32,849 bases of DNA. Origin: Alphaproteobacteria bacterium. GTDB taxonomy: Bacteria > Pseudomonadota > Alphaproteobacteria > JAJFIK01. The position numbers were made by a program, and so were the translations under genes. The DNA lies in assembly GCA_021774965.1 (NCBI GenBank), contig JAJFIL010000243.1:1-32849 (forward strand), read 5' to 3'. Below are positions 7,571 through 16,353 of this stretch, in pieces. Below the pieces are notes generated by a model that ran no database searches, had not been told where the DNA came from, and saw only the letters and a program-made list of their open reading frames with translations. Each line of letters begins with the position of its first letter. Positions within the stretch are counted from its first letter, which is position 1.

Positions 7571-8287
7571 TTGAAGATAAGCAAAAAGAGCAAAAAAGCC
7601 CGGTCGCGCCTTTGGCGTCGGTTGCCAGAGAGTTGGCAGATAAGTCTCACGCCCTTGGCTCGGCACCTGGATTTGATGTTGGTGGATCACGGTTTCATCC
7701 GTTCGATTTATTTCAACCTACATCCGATCTCCGACAAGATGTGGCGCAGTGCGCAGCCCTCTCCAACACATGTTCGGCGTTTGGCACGCAATGGGGTGAA
7801 GACAATTATCAACTTGCGCGGTGTTAATGCCAGCGGTCACTATGAGCTTGAAAAAGAAGCCTGCGAAAAACACGGTGTGAACCTTGTGAGTTTTGCAGTC
7901 TCAAGCCGTGATATGCCGAAGGTGGAATGGATCACCGGCCTGCGCGATATTTTCAACGAGATTGAATATCCCGCGGTCTTGCATTGTAAATCGGGCGCGG
8001 ACCGGGCAGGGCTGGTGGCAACGCTTTTTGCCTTTGTGCATGAGGGGCGCGAACTTAACGATGCGTTGGGGCAGATGAGTATTCGCTATGGTCACATCAA
8101 ACAGGCCAAGACCGGACTGATTGATCATTTCTTTCTGAGCTACAAGAAGCGTAACGAGGAAAGCCCCATCGAGTTTTTCGAATGGGTGGAAGGTGAGTAC
8201 GCTTCAAGTCGTCTTGAGCTGAAGGAAGAGTTCATGACCCGAGGTTGGGCGTCCGTGTTGGTGGATACAATCTTGCGGCGCGAATAG
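7571..8287 (+). CDS. PTP-like (dual-specificity type) phosphatase
   Basis: A 238-residue phosphatase of the cysteine-based tyrosine/dual-specificity fold. The signature loop HCKSGADRAG (138-147) has nucleophile Cys139 and phosphate-binding Arg145. KTIINLRG (77-84) is the typical strand before it, and MWRSAQPS matches the opening motif of bacterial members. The N-terminus is strongly basic (MKISKKSKKARSRLWRR), perhaps for contact with membrane or nucleic acid. Asp114 in SSRDMP is a candidate general acid. The start is TTG 7571 with AGGGA about 8 nt upstream. The next in-frame Met would remove conserved sequence. It ends 2 nt from the convergent ABC exporter gene. Substrate (protein, lipid-sugar or inositol phosphate) is unknown. 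Confidence 0.85.
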   Translation: MKISKKSKKARSRLWRRLPESWQISLTPLARHLDLMLVDHGFIRSIYFNLHPISDKMWRSAQPSPTHVRRLARNGVKTIINLRGVNASGHYELEKEACEKHGVNLVSFAVSSRDMPKVEWITGLRDIFNEIEYPAVLHCKSGADRAGLVATLFAFVHEGRELNDALGQMSIRYGHIKQAKTGLIDHFFLSYKKRNEESPIEFFEWVEGEYASSRLELKEEFMTRGWASVLVDTILRRE

Positions 8288-8289
8288 GC

Positions 8290-10152
8290 TTATTCAGACG
8301 CAGCATCATCTGGCGTTTTCTCATTCCGGAATTGAAGCTTTGATAAATTTGCATAGGCACCGTCTTGGGCCAGCAACGCATCGTGCGTGCCTTGCTCAAT
8401 AATGCGGCCATCTTCCATCACACAAATGCGGTCCGCTTTGCGCACAGTGGCAAGGCGATGAGCAATGGCAATGGTGGTGCGCCCTTGGGCCAGTTTCTCC
8501 AAGGCGCCTTGCACCAGCCGTTCTGATTCAGCATCCAAGGCGCTGGTCGCTTCATCTAGCAACAAGATGGGTGCGTCTTTCAAGATGGCACGAGCAAGGG
8601 ATATGCGTTGGCGTTCGCCGCCGGAGAGTTTGAAACCTCTGTCGCCGACTTCCGTGTTATAGCCTTCGGGCATGGCGCTGATGAAATCATGAGCTGCCGC
8701 GGCTTTCGTCGCGGCAATGATCTCTGCGTCTGTGGCGTCCAGTTTGCCAAAGGCGATGTTGGCACGGACCGTATCGTTGAACAGCACCACGTCCTGGCTC
8801 ACCAGCGCGATAGCATGGCGCAGGCTCGCCAATTCCAAGTCACGGATATCCTGTCCATCCACACGGACAGAGCCTTCTTCCACATCAAACAGGCGCGGGA
8901 TTAGATTGAAGACGGTTGATTTTCCGGCGCCGGACGGGCCGACCAGAGCAACCATCTCTCCACCTTTGACGACAAGGTCCAGTTTGTTTAGGGCGCGGGT
9001 GTGGTCTTCGTAGGAAAAACCAACGTTGGAAAACTCAACTGTAGCGCTTTCGAGTGCTAAAGGCTTGGCATGGGGCGCATCGATGATCTCGGGTTTCTCG
9101 TCCATCAGATCAAAGATCCGTTGAATGGCGGCGAGGGCTTCTTGCAGAACTGCATTGAAATTGCCGACGGCGCGAATGGACTGCGCCGCCATCAGCAGCG
9201 CTCCGATAAAGCCGGCGAAATCCCCCAACGTGCCTTCGCCGGTTGAGATGCGATAAAGCGCAATCAGGATCACGCCGCCAACGGCGATGCCGCCCAGAAT
9301 CTCCAACATGGGATCCAGCATGGCCTTGGCCATCACAGCCTTCAGACGCAGTTTGCGATTGCGGTCAAAAGCGCTATCGGCACGGGTCTGATCATATTCC
9401 TCAAGGCCATAGGTCTTGATGATGCGGGCACCCGCAAGGCTTTCCGTCAGCAGCGCGCTCATGTCGCCCATCTGTTGCTGGGTGCGTTTGGAGACCAGAC
9501 GCATGCGCTGGCCGATACGCATGATGGGCAACGCCGCGATGGGATAGACCAACAGAACCACCAGCGAGAGCACCCAATCCAGCCAGAACATCACTCCGAT
9601 AAGTCCAACCAACTGCACCGCATCACGGGCGGTGGTGGAGATGGAAGTGGAGAGGCCATTGCGGATGGCATTCACGTCATTGGTAAAGCGCGAGACAAGC
9701 TTGCCTGCCGCATCCCGGTTCATGCGGGCAAGATCTGAGGCCAGCAAATGGGCGAACATGGCTTTCTGCAGGTCAGTAATGACGCGCAAAACGGTAGTGT
9801 TGAGCAGGACATTCTGAGCATACAAGGATAGTCCCCGTGCACTGGCGACCAGCACCAGGAGTAGCGGCATGACCCAAATGTATTTGAGCGAGACAGGTTC
9901 GGTCCCATCAGCGCCAATGCCGGAGGCCGCAGACAGTGTGTCCACCACGTATTTGATCATGGCAGGGTAGGCGGCTGTCGTGACGGCCACCAGCAGCATG
10001 AAGAAGACGGCCAGAGACAGAACGCGCCAATGAGGGCTTACCCAGTCGCGCACAAACCGCCCGGCAAGCACCCGTGTAGAGGCGTCCAGCTTTGCAGCGA
10101 CTTTATCTTGCTTATTTGCCGGGGGTTTTGTGTCCACCAAGATGGGCTCCAT
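8290..10152 (-). CDS. ABC exporter, MsbA-like (permease fused to ATPase)
   Basis: A 620-residue half-transporter that works as a homodimer in the inner membrane. Residues ~40-330 hold six membrane helices of the type I exporter fold. The ATPase domain has Walker A GPSGAGKST (405-413), signature LSGGERQ (509-515), Walker B ILLLDE (529-534) with a D-loop SALD, and the switch His in AIAHRLAT. Length and helix layout match the MsbA lipid A flippase group, and alphaproteobacterial lipid or glycan exporters look the same, so the substrate is inferred. A charged N-terminal tail of ~35 residues precedes the first helix. The gene is the last of its minus-strand run and ends 2 nt from the convergent phosphatase gene. 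Confidence 0.9.
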   Translation of the reverse strand: MEPILVDTKPPANKQDKVAAKLDASTRVLAGRFVRDWVSPHWRVLSLAVFFMLLVAVTTAAYPAMIKYVVDTLSAASGIGADGTEPVSLKYIWVMPLLLVLVASARGLSLYAQNVLLNTTVLRVITDLQKAMFAHLLASDLARMNRDAAGKLVSRFTNDVNAIRNGLSTSISTTARDAVQLVGLIGVMFWLDWVLSLVVLLVYPIAALPIMRIGQRMRLVSKRTQQQMGDMSALLTESLAGARIIKTYGLEEYDQTRADSAFDRNRKLRLKAVMAKAMLDPMLEILGGIAVGGVILIALYRISTGEGTLGDFAGFIGALLMAAQSIRAVGNFNAVLQEALAAIQRIFDLMDEKPEIIDAPHAKPLALESATVEFSNVGFSYEDHTRALNKLDLVVKGGEMVALVGPSGAGKSTVFNLIPRLFDVEEGSVRVDGQDIRDLELASLRHAIALVSQDVVLFNDTVRANIAFGKLDATDAEIIAATKAAAAHDFISAMPEGYNTEVGDRGFKLSGGERQRISLARAILKDAPILLLDEATSALDAESERLVQGALEKLAQGRTTIAIAHRLATVRKADRICVMEDGRIIEQGTHDALLAQDGAYANLSKLQFRNEKTPDDAASE

Positions 10153-10239
10153 TTTATCTCAAGGCTGGGAGATTAAGGCTTGGGAGCCCGCAGGCCAAGC
10201 CCTTGGTTTGCGTATGGTTTCAGCGGACCTGAGCAGCAA

Positions 10240-10272
10240 AAAGGGCGCTGTCCACGATAGACAACGCCCTTT
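10240..10272 (-). terminator. Rho-independent terminator of the S9 peptidase gene
   Basis: AAAGGGCG (240-247) pairs with CGCCCTTT (265-272 of the 10.2 kb line), and TGTC pairs with GACA inside a C/A mismatch, leaving a 7-nt loop. On the minus strand the stem is followed by a run of T, which places the stop downstream of the S9 peptidase gene that ends at 10398 and before the ABC exporter start. Confidence 0.7.
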
Positions 10273-10397
10273 CATCTTGCTCACGCCAGTGCGTATAAAA
10301 CGCACGGCTCCGTCAGGGCAGCGCAGTGGCGCTGGGCCGCCGTCGCGGCCTGAACCACGCTACCGGGCATCAATGCTGATCCTGCTTCTGGCTAACG

Positions 10398-12344
10398 CTA
10401 TTCCTCGCCGATGAGGAACTGCTCCAGGAACAAGGCGATGGCTTGGTATTGATAGTCCCGATTGGATTTCTTGCGGAACCCATGCCCCTCATCGGTGGCC
10501 AGCAGATACCAGGCCTCACCATTATTGGCGCGGACGGCGGCTAACATTTGATCAGCCTCCCCTGCAGGCACCCGAGGGTCGTTCAGGCCCTGAATGATGA
10601 ACAGCGGCTTGGAGATGGCATCCGCGCTGTTGAGCGGGGAGATGGCCTCCAGATGGGCCCGCATATCCGGATCACGTTCGTCGCCATATTCCACCCGGCG
10701 CAAGTCCCGGCGATAGCCTTGAGTGTTCTCCAGGAAGGTGACGAAGTTGGAGATACCGACCACGTCGATGGCACCTGCCAGGCGGTCATTGTAATGGACC
10801 ATGGAGGCCAGAACCATGTAGCCGCCGTAAGAGCCGCCATAGACCATGGTGCGGTCTGTATCCATATCGTCTTGAGTTTCCACCCAATCGAGCAAGGCGC
10901 CGATGTCGCGCACGCTGTCTTCGCGATTATAGCCATTGTCCAAACTGACATAAGTGCGGCCATAACCGTTCGAGCCACGAACGTTTGGCGCGATCACGGT
11001 GATCCCCATTTCCGCGGCCCAAAACTGGATGTTCGAGGAAAAGCGTGGACGATATTGGCTCTCTGGTCCGCCGTGGATCACAATCAAAACAGGATGCGGA
11101 CCTGTCCCGGGCGCGCGGAACACGAATGCTGGAACTTCCAGCCCATCAAAACTGGAAAACTCGATCAGGTCCGGTTCCACAAAGGTGGAGGTGTCCAGCC
11201 CGCCAATCTCGCTATCAGTCCATTGGGTCAGATCACCTGATGTCACGTGGAATGACCAGGCATTGTCCGGTGAGGTCGCGGCATCCAGAGTGAAGCCTAC
11301 GTTACGGCCATCTTCATCGTATTCAATACCGCTGATCACACCAGCGGGCAGGTCCGGTGTCATGACCGTGTCGCCAGTCCCGGTATCGATGATCCGCAGT
11401 TCGGACAGGCCACCAGCGTTTACAGAAATAACGGCGCGTGATCCGGTGGGAGCCAGATCAAAACTCTCAACACTCCAGTTGATGTCTTCGGTCAGGACGG
11501 TTTGCTCGCCGCTCTCGATGTCGTAGCGCACGAGATTGTAGAATTCCGATCCTTCATTGGAGCGATAAAACACAGACCGACCGCCTGCGGAGAATTGCCC
11601 ACTGCCATACGCGATTGCATCCTCGCTTGGGTTAATCGGCGTGGTCTCACCTGTTTCAAGGTCTAGCAATGCCAATTGGCCTTCGGTGGTGGAAACATAT
11701 TTGCGGATGATGGCCGTATCACCATCAGAATTGATGTCCGTGGCCCACCAGGCGCCCGTTCCCTCATAGACCGCATGGCGAGTGGATGGATCGTCCGGGT
11801 TTACAACTGCGATCGTGTAGTTGCCTTGATCGTCCGTTGGGTAGGAAAAGGTCATGAGGCTGCCATCGGGAGAGAAGACAGGATCATCGTTGCGAACGTC
11901 GCCGTCCGTCAGCTGGGTCTGAAGGCCAGTATCAAGATCGTAGAGATAGAGTTGCCATTGCTCGTTCCCGCCGACATCTTTTTGAAAGGCGAATTGGTTG
12001 TGACCGGGGCGGGTGAGGGCTCCTGCAATAGGTTCAGGGAAAAATGTCAGTTGCCGACGCATGCCAAGGGCCCGATCCACAAGGTGGATTTGCGTAGTTT
12101 CACCAAAGCGGGTGCCGATCAGAATGCCGCGATCAGGGGCCCAGTCCACAAACGATGCTGTGCGGGCATTTTGATATTGCGACAGGCGGGCAGTGACGCT
12201 TTCCGGAATATCCGGAATGCCTTCGATAACAAGATTGCCTCGCTCAATACGTTCGACGGCGTTTTGAGTGTCAGGTTCTTGAGCGAGAAGGGGTGCAGTG
12301 GCAAGGGTGCAAACAGCCCCCAGGACAATCGCAATATGCTTCAT
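10398..12344 (-). CDS. Secreted S9-family (prolyl oligopeptidase type) serine peptidase
   Basis: A 648-residue peptidase with an N-terminal signal peptide ending near LLAQE (residue ~22), so it acts in the periplasm or outside. Residues ~55-390 form a WD/beta-propeller-like region with repeated phrases such as DDPVFSPDGSLMTF. The C-terminal alpha/beta hydrolase has nucleophile Ser505 in GGSYGGYM, Asp589 in GLNDPRVP and His621 in DEGHGF, plus the oxyanion HGGP stretch. This fits the acylaminoacyl-peptidase/dipeptidyl-peptidase branch, which trims short peptides. A good ribosome site (GGGAGA) precedes ATG 12344. It follows the arginase gene on the same strand by 137 nt, and might feed amino acids to that degradation unit, though it may have its own promoter. 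Confidence 0.93.
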   Translation of the reverse strand: MKHIAIVLGAVCTLATAPLLAQEPDTQNAVERIERGNLVIEGIPDIPESVTARLSQYQNARTASFVDWAPDRGILIGTRFGETTQIHLVDRALGMRRQLTFFPEPIAGALTRPGHNQFAFQKDVGGNEQWQLYLYDLDTGLQTQLTDGDVRNDDPVFSPDGSLMTFSYPTDDQGNYTIAVVNPDDPSTRHAVYEGTGAWWATDINSDGDTAIIRKYVSTTEGQLALLDLETGETTPINPSEDAIAYGSGQFSAGGRSVFYRSNEGSEFYNLVRYDIESGEQTVLTEDINWSVESFDLAPTGSRAVISVNAGGLSELRIIDTGTGDTVMTPDLPAGVISGIEYDEDGRNVGFTLDAATSPDNAWSFHVTSGDLTQWTDSEIGGLDTSTFVEPDLIEFSSFDGLEVPAFVFRAPGTGPHPVLIVIHGGPESQYRPRFSSNIQFWAAEMGITVIAPNVRGSNGYGRTYVSLDNGYNREDSVRDIGALLDWVETQDDMDTDRTMVYGGSYGGYMVLASMVHYNDRLAGAIDVVGISNFVTFLENTQGYRRDLRRVEYGDERDPDMRAHLEAISPLNSADAISKPLFIIQGLNDPRVPAGEADQMLAAVRANNGEAWYLLATDEGHGFRKKSNRDYQYQAIALFLEQFLIGEE

Positions 12345-12480
12345 GATGTTTCTCCCGGCCCCTTGTTATTGCTGCCAGAACGTGGCGTGGGGCATGGGGA
12401 TAGTTTGGCCTGCACAGGTAGCTCCCCGCAAGGCCTTTCACGGGGCTTTGATGGCTCAAATCTTAGGAAGAAAGCTGGAT

Positions 12481-13398
12481 TCAGCCCAGGCAGGCTGCAG
12501 CAAATCGTGAGGTTACTTCCACAGTTCTGGCCAAGTCGGCTTCTGATGCGGCCAGGGCGGGGTTGACCTCTGCCAGATCAAGCCCGGCAATGCGCCCTGT
12601 CTTGCACAACAGCTCAGCCAGAATATCAAGATCCTCTTCCAGAAGACCATCGGCCACGGGCACCCCGGTGGCTGGCGCGACGGAAGGGTCCGCTGCATCC
12701 ACATCAAAGCTGATCAGAATGGGGTGGCGGCCTTCTGGGTCGATCTGGGCCAAAACCTGTTTGACCACTGCCGCCATGCCATAGGCCCGAACGTCTTCGG
12801 CGGAATAACAAACGATGTTGCGGTCATCAATGATGCTGGCTTCGGTCATGTCCAATTCACGCACGCCGATAAAGGCAAGCTGTTGCGGTAAAAGCCGCGC
12901 GCCAACAAATCCGATACCGGGGATCTCTCTTTGGCCAAACAGCCCAAGATGGGCTGCCAGAGGCATGCCGTGTAGATTTCCGGTCTTGGAGGTGGAAGGG
13001 GTGTTGATGTCACCGTGGGCATCGATATAGATCACCCGCAAGTCAGGATAGACCCGCAACATGCCTTCGATGGTTCCAAGGGCGATGGAATGATCTCCCC
13101 CCAGTGTTAAGGGACGGTGCCCATTGCGAGCAGCTTGCTCTACGCTAACCGCCAATTCTGCCAAGGCAGGCATCAGACCAAAATCCTGGTCTGTCACCAG
13201 GCGCATCTCGTCCGTAGTGATATCAGCTTCGCCGAGGGCCTGCTCTACGCCGCCCTCCCAAAGACAATCGGGGCCTTGTTCTACGCCACCTTTTTTCTGG
13301 CCGCGACCAATTCTGGCCAGGATCACGTCCACCGGTTTTGTGCCATAAGCCAAGTCCTGGTGATGGTGTTGATGAGGCATTGTCATATCCACAGTCAT
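12481..13398 (-). CDS. rocF: Arginase
   Basis: A 305-residue cytoplasmic Mn-dependent enzyme that splits arginine to ornithine and urea. The three metal-site motifs of the ureohydrolase family are present: GGDHS (101-105), DAHGDINTP (127-135) and SFDVDAADPS (231-240), counting from the upstream GTG at 13401. The stretch TKTGNLHGMPLA matches arginase rather than agmatinase. The N-terminus carries an unusual His cluster (PHQHHHQD). The start is unsure: GTG 13401, ATG 13398, or ATGs a few codons on. ATG 13398 is chosen because AGGGG lies just upstream. It begins only a few bases after the ornithine aminotransferase stop, so the two are co-transcribed and catalyse consecutive steps (arginine to ornithine to glutamate semialdehyde). 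Confidence 0.93.
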   Translation of the reverse strand: MTVDMTMPHQHHHQDLAYGTKPVDVILARIGRGQKKGGVEQGPDCLWEGGVEQALGEADITTDEMRLVTDQDFGLMPALAELAVSVEQAARNGHRPLTLGGDHSIALGTIEGMLRVYPDLRVIYIDAHGDINTPSTSKTGNLHGMPLAAHLGLFGQREIPGIGFVGARLLPQQLAFIGVRELDMTEASIIDDRNIVCYSAEDVRAYGMAAVVKQVLAQIDPEGRHPILISFDVDAADPSVAPATGVPVADGLLEEDLDILAELLCKTGRIAGLDLAEVNPALAASEADLARTVEVTSRFAAACLG

Positions 13399-13403
13399 CA
13401 CCC

Positions 13404-14648
13404 CTATTCGCTCGCCGATGTAGCAGGCAGGAACTCGCCTTCCAGCTCGCGCACGACCTCGCGGAACTCTTCAATGGCCCAATCGAGATCATCTTCTGAA
13501 ATCACCAAGGGAGGGGCAAAGCGCACCACGGTCTCATGAGTTTCCTTGGAAAGGATGCCGCGATCCATCAGACGTTCGCAGATCAGTCGGGCGGAACAAT
13601 ACTGAGGATCAATATCAACACCGACCCAGAGCCCTGCTCCGCGTACGTCGGTGATCAGGGGGCTGTTCATGGCCCGTAACTCACGCTTTAGCTTGTCGCC
13701 CAGTACGCGGCTGCGTTCTGTGAGGCCTTCCTCTTCCAGAACGTTGAGCGCCTCATGGCCTACTGCTGCAGCAAGAGGGTTACCGCCGAAGGTCGAGCCG
13801 TGGCTGCCCGGATCGAACATGTCCATAACCTCGTGCGAGGCAACAAAGGCCGAAACTGGCATCATGCCGCCACCAAGGGCTTTTCCCAACAACAGGGCAT
13901 CAGGCTTGATATCTTCGTGATTGTGAGCAAACAAGGCTCCGGTACGGCCCAGGCCGGATTGGATCTCGTCCAGGATTAACAATACATTTTGTTCTGTACA
14001 CAGAGCGCGAAGCTCTTTCAGAAACCCCTTGGGCGGCATGACGATGCCGGCTTCGCCTTGAATGGGCTCGATAAGCACAGCGGCGGTGTTCGGCGTGATG
14101 GCGGCGCGCATGGCCTCGATATCGCCAAAAGGTACCAGCTTGAAGCCGCCTGGGAAGGGGCCAAAATCTTGTTTGTATTCTTCGTCGGAAGAGAACCCGA
14201 CAATCGTTGTGGTGCGGCCATGGAAGTTGCCTTCCGCAACGATGATCTCTGCCTTATCGCTGGGGATGCCTTTGACGCGGTAGCCCCAGCGCCGAGCGGC
14301 CTTGATACCGGTCTCTACGGCTTCCGCGCCCGTGTTCATGGGCAGGGCCTTGTCCAGGCCGGCCATTGAACACAACTTTTCAAGAAACGGCCCCAGGGGC
14401 TCGGCATGAAAGGCGCGGGAGACGATGGCCAGCTTTTCAGCTTGTTCCTTTAGCGCGCGCACCAAACGGGGATGGCCATGACCATGGCTGACGGCGGAAT
14501 AGGCGCTCATCATATCGAGATAACGATTGCCGTCTGTATCCCAAAGCCATGCCCCTTCACCGCGGTCGATGACAACCGGCAAAGGCAGGTAATTCTCCGC
14601 ACCGAACTCGTGTTCCTGGTTCATGCGGGTTTGGGAAGTGCTGGTCAT
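13404..14648 (-). CDS. rocD: Ornithine aminotransferase
   Basis: A 414-residue PLP-dependent class III aminotransferase that moves the delta-amino group of ornithine to 2-oxoglutarate, giving glutamate semialdehyde. Landmarks are RGEGAWLWDTDGNRYLDM near the start, the phrase SAYSAVSHGHGHPR typical of this enzyme rather than of ArgD, NTGAEAVE around the phosphate site, LILDEIQSGLGRTG with the cofactor-binding Asp, and the PLP lysine in LLLGKALGGG. It lies between an Lrp-type regulator and arginase on the same strand, forming a complete ornithine/arginine degradation unit. No strong ribosome site is seen before ATG 14648; translation might begin a few codons later. Confidence 0.92.
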   Translation of the reverse strand: MTSTSQTRMNQEHEFGAENYLPLPVVIDRGEGAWLWDTDGNRYLDMMSAYSAVSHGHGHPRLVRALKEQAEKLAIVSRAFHAEPLGPFLEKLCSMAGLDKALPMNTGAEAVETGIKAARRWGYRVKGIPSDKAEIIVAEGNFHGRTTTIVGFSSDEEYKQDFGPFPGGFKLVPFGDIEAMRAAITPNTAAVLIEPIQGEAGIVMPPKGFLKELRALCTEQNVLLILDEIQSGLGRTGALFAHNHEDIKPDALLLGKALGGGMMPVSAFVASHEVMDMFDPGSHGSTFGGNPLAAAVGHEALNVLEEEGLTERSRVLGDKLKRELRAMNSPLITDVRGAGLWVGVDIDPQYCSARLICERLMDRGILSKETHETVVRFAPPLVISEDDLDWAIEEFREVVRELEGEFLPATSASE

Positions 14649-14774
14649 GGGGGTGCTTACTCATGTCTACAAGAATGGTGGCCTCAGAGTATGAGGAAAT
14701 GTGCTCAAAAAGGGTATGCGAATCCGAGGGCTTTGGCAGGAACTATGGTTTGCACAAGTCACGTTCACCGAAGA

Positions 14775-15275
14775 TTATTCGGTTGTGGGCGAAGAACCTG
14801 CGGCAGCTAGAAGGCCCTCAAGGGGGATTCCGCCAAAGGGTTGAACTGTGCGCATCACCACATGGCTCATGACTTGGCCCACGCCTAGCTCGGCATTATC
14901 GATCAGGTTTTCGGTGAGAGCCTGATAATCCTCAATGCTCGCCGCCATAAAACGCACCAAATAGTCAAACTGGCCGCTGAGCTCAAAACACTCGGTGACC
15001 TCCGGCAGAGATTTGAGATGGGCCTCAAAGGCCTTCTGACCTTGCCGCCCGTGGCGCTCCAGCGCGATCAGGGCATAGACGGTCAGCGGTCGGCCCAGGA
15101 GTTCTGGTTTCAGCATGGCCCGATAGCCTGCGATATAACCTTCCTTCTCCAGCCGCCTTACCCGCGCATGACAGGCGCTGGCCGACAGGCTGACTTGTTC
15201 CGCCAAAGCCTGGTTGGTCAGCCGGCCTTCGCTTTGAAGGGCAGCAAGGATTTTCAGATCTAACGCGTCAATCAC
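14775..15275 (-). CDS. Lrp/AsnC-family regulator
   Basis: A 166-residue amino-acid-responsive regulator. The N-terminal helix-turn-helix (IDALDLKILAALQSEGRLTN then ALAEQVSLSASACHARVRRLE) is followed by a C-terminal RAM effector domain with the typical start GYIAGYRAML and VTECFELSGQFDYLVRF. The GTG start at 15275 is set by the conserved beginning of the family. It is the first gene of the minus-strand run followed, after 126 nt, by rocD and rocF. From this position it most likely controls arginine/ornithine breakdown in response to an amino acid, as related regulators do in other proteobacteria; the effector itself is inferred. Confidence 0.93.
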   Translation of the reverse strand: MIDALDLKILAALQSEGRLTNQALAEQVSLSASACHARVRRLEKEGYIAGYRAMLKPELLGRPLTVYALIALERHGRQGQKAFEAHLKSLPEVTECFELSGQFDYLVRFMAASIEDYQALTENLIDNAELGVGQVMSHVVMRTVQPFGGIPLEGLLAAAGSSPTTE

Positions 15276-15653
15276 GAGGGTGCCTTTGCATCTGACTTTT
15301 TGATTCCGAGTTTTACTGCCAGGGGGCAGCGAAATTGAAGTCGATTTTCACATACCATTATAGAGCGCTGATTCGTCCGTCCAGACCGTCTGCCTCCTAG
15401 CTCCATTGGGAGCACCCCAGCGGTACCTTTGCGTTCCCCCTAATTGATGTATTTTGGTCGCGCTGATTTGCTTTCATCGCGACGATTCGAAGCACTCTCC
15501 CTTTGCGGGCGCACTGGGTGCTCCAAAGGAAAACCTTGTTAGATGTTTTCGCAAAAAAACGTCTCAGTCACCTAGAAATCCGCTTGTAAAGGCCGGAAAA
15601 AACTTTAAGAGGTCGCTTAGGAAGAAATCGGTTCTGCTCAGGAGACGAGACCC
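15276..15653. promoter_or_regulatory. Divergent intergenic region (lrp / DUF47-PiT)
   Basis: This 378-nt stretch holds promoters for the Lrp-type gene on the left and the phosphate genes on the right. It contains an imperfect long-range inverted repeat: TTGGGAGCACCCCAG at 15406-15420 against CTGGGTGCTCCAA at 15514-15526. I see no Pho-box match. AGGAG at 15640-15644 is the ribosome site of the DUF47 gene. Short frames inside are not convincing genes. Confidence 0.4.
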
Positions 15654-16334
15654 ATGGCTGGAAGTAACCCGATTGCAAGTCTGTTCGGACGATCACCATT
15701 TAAACCAATGCAGGAACACATGCGCACCGTAAACAAGTGTGCGATTGAAGTTGTGAAACTGTTCGAAGCGCTTTGTGATGATGACCAAGACAAAGTTCAG
15801 GCAATTCAGCTTAAAATTACAGAACTTGAAAACGAAGCGGACACCATCAAGAACCAGCTTCGTGCACACCTCCCCAAGAGTTTGTTCATGCCCGTTGATC
15901 GGCGCGACTTGTTGGAAGTTCTTGATCTACAAGACACCATTGCAGATACCGCGCAGGACATTGCGGGCCTCTTGGTGGAACGCAAGATGGTAGTGCCGGA
16001 TGATATGCGCGAGCCACTGCTCAGCATGGTTCGCCGCTGTGTCGATGCCTGCGACATGGCGTGCAAGATTATCGAGCGATTGGATGAATTGGTGGAAACA
16101 GGTTTCCGCGGACCCGAATCCGAAGCGGTCCTCGAAATGGTTGAAGAACTGAACAAGATTGAATCCGATACCGACAGAATGGGGCTCGTCCTCAAGCGCA
16201 AACTGTTTGCGCATGAGGATGATATGAATCCTGTTTCCGTCGTCTTCTGGCATGAGCTGATCAACATGGTTGGTGAGCTAGCCGATTATGCAGAAAAAGT
16301 TGGCAATCGATTACGGCTGTTGGTCGCACGCTAA
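15654..16334 (+). CDS. DUF47 (PhoU-like) phosphate transport partner
   Basis: A 226-residue all-helical cytoplasmic protein of the DUF47/TIGR00153 family, distant relatives of PhoU. Long charged helices contain regularly spaced acidic residues such as KITELENEADTIKNQL and ELNKIESDTDRMGLVLKR, which in PhoU relatives bind metal clusters. Members are nearly always encoded next to low-affinity phosphate permeases and are thought to control them. AGGAG 9 nt upstream supports ATG 15654. The pit gene follows after 19 nt, so the two form an operon. Confidence 0.92.
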   Translation: MAGSNPIASLFGRSPFKPMQEHMRTVNKCAIEVVKLFEALCDDDQDKVQAIQLKITELENEADTIKNQLRAHLPKSLFMPVDRRDLLEVLDLQDTIADTAQDIAGLLVERKMVVPDDMREPLLSMVRRCVDACDMACKIIERLDELVETGFRGPESEAVLEMVEELNKIESDTDRMGLVLKRKLFAHEDDMNPVSVVFWHELINMVGELADYAEKVGNRLRLLVAR

Positions 16335-16353
16335 GGCCCGGGGGGAGCACACA

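Noticed and set aside
10548..11240. 230-codon plus-strand frame over the S9 peptidase gene
   Set aside because: It is antisense to a complete catalytic-domain gene and reads as low-information His/Val-rich sequence.
11676..12566. 296-codon plus-strand frame across the S9 peptidase start
   Set aside because: It runs antisense through a signal peptide and intergenic DNA, with no protein family resemblance.
15454..15732. 92-codon frame overlapping the DUF47 start
   Set aside because: It lies mostly in the promoter region and would overlap a well-supported gene in another frame.
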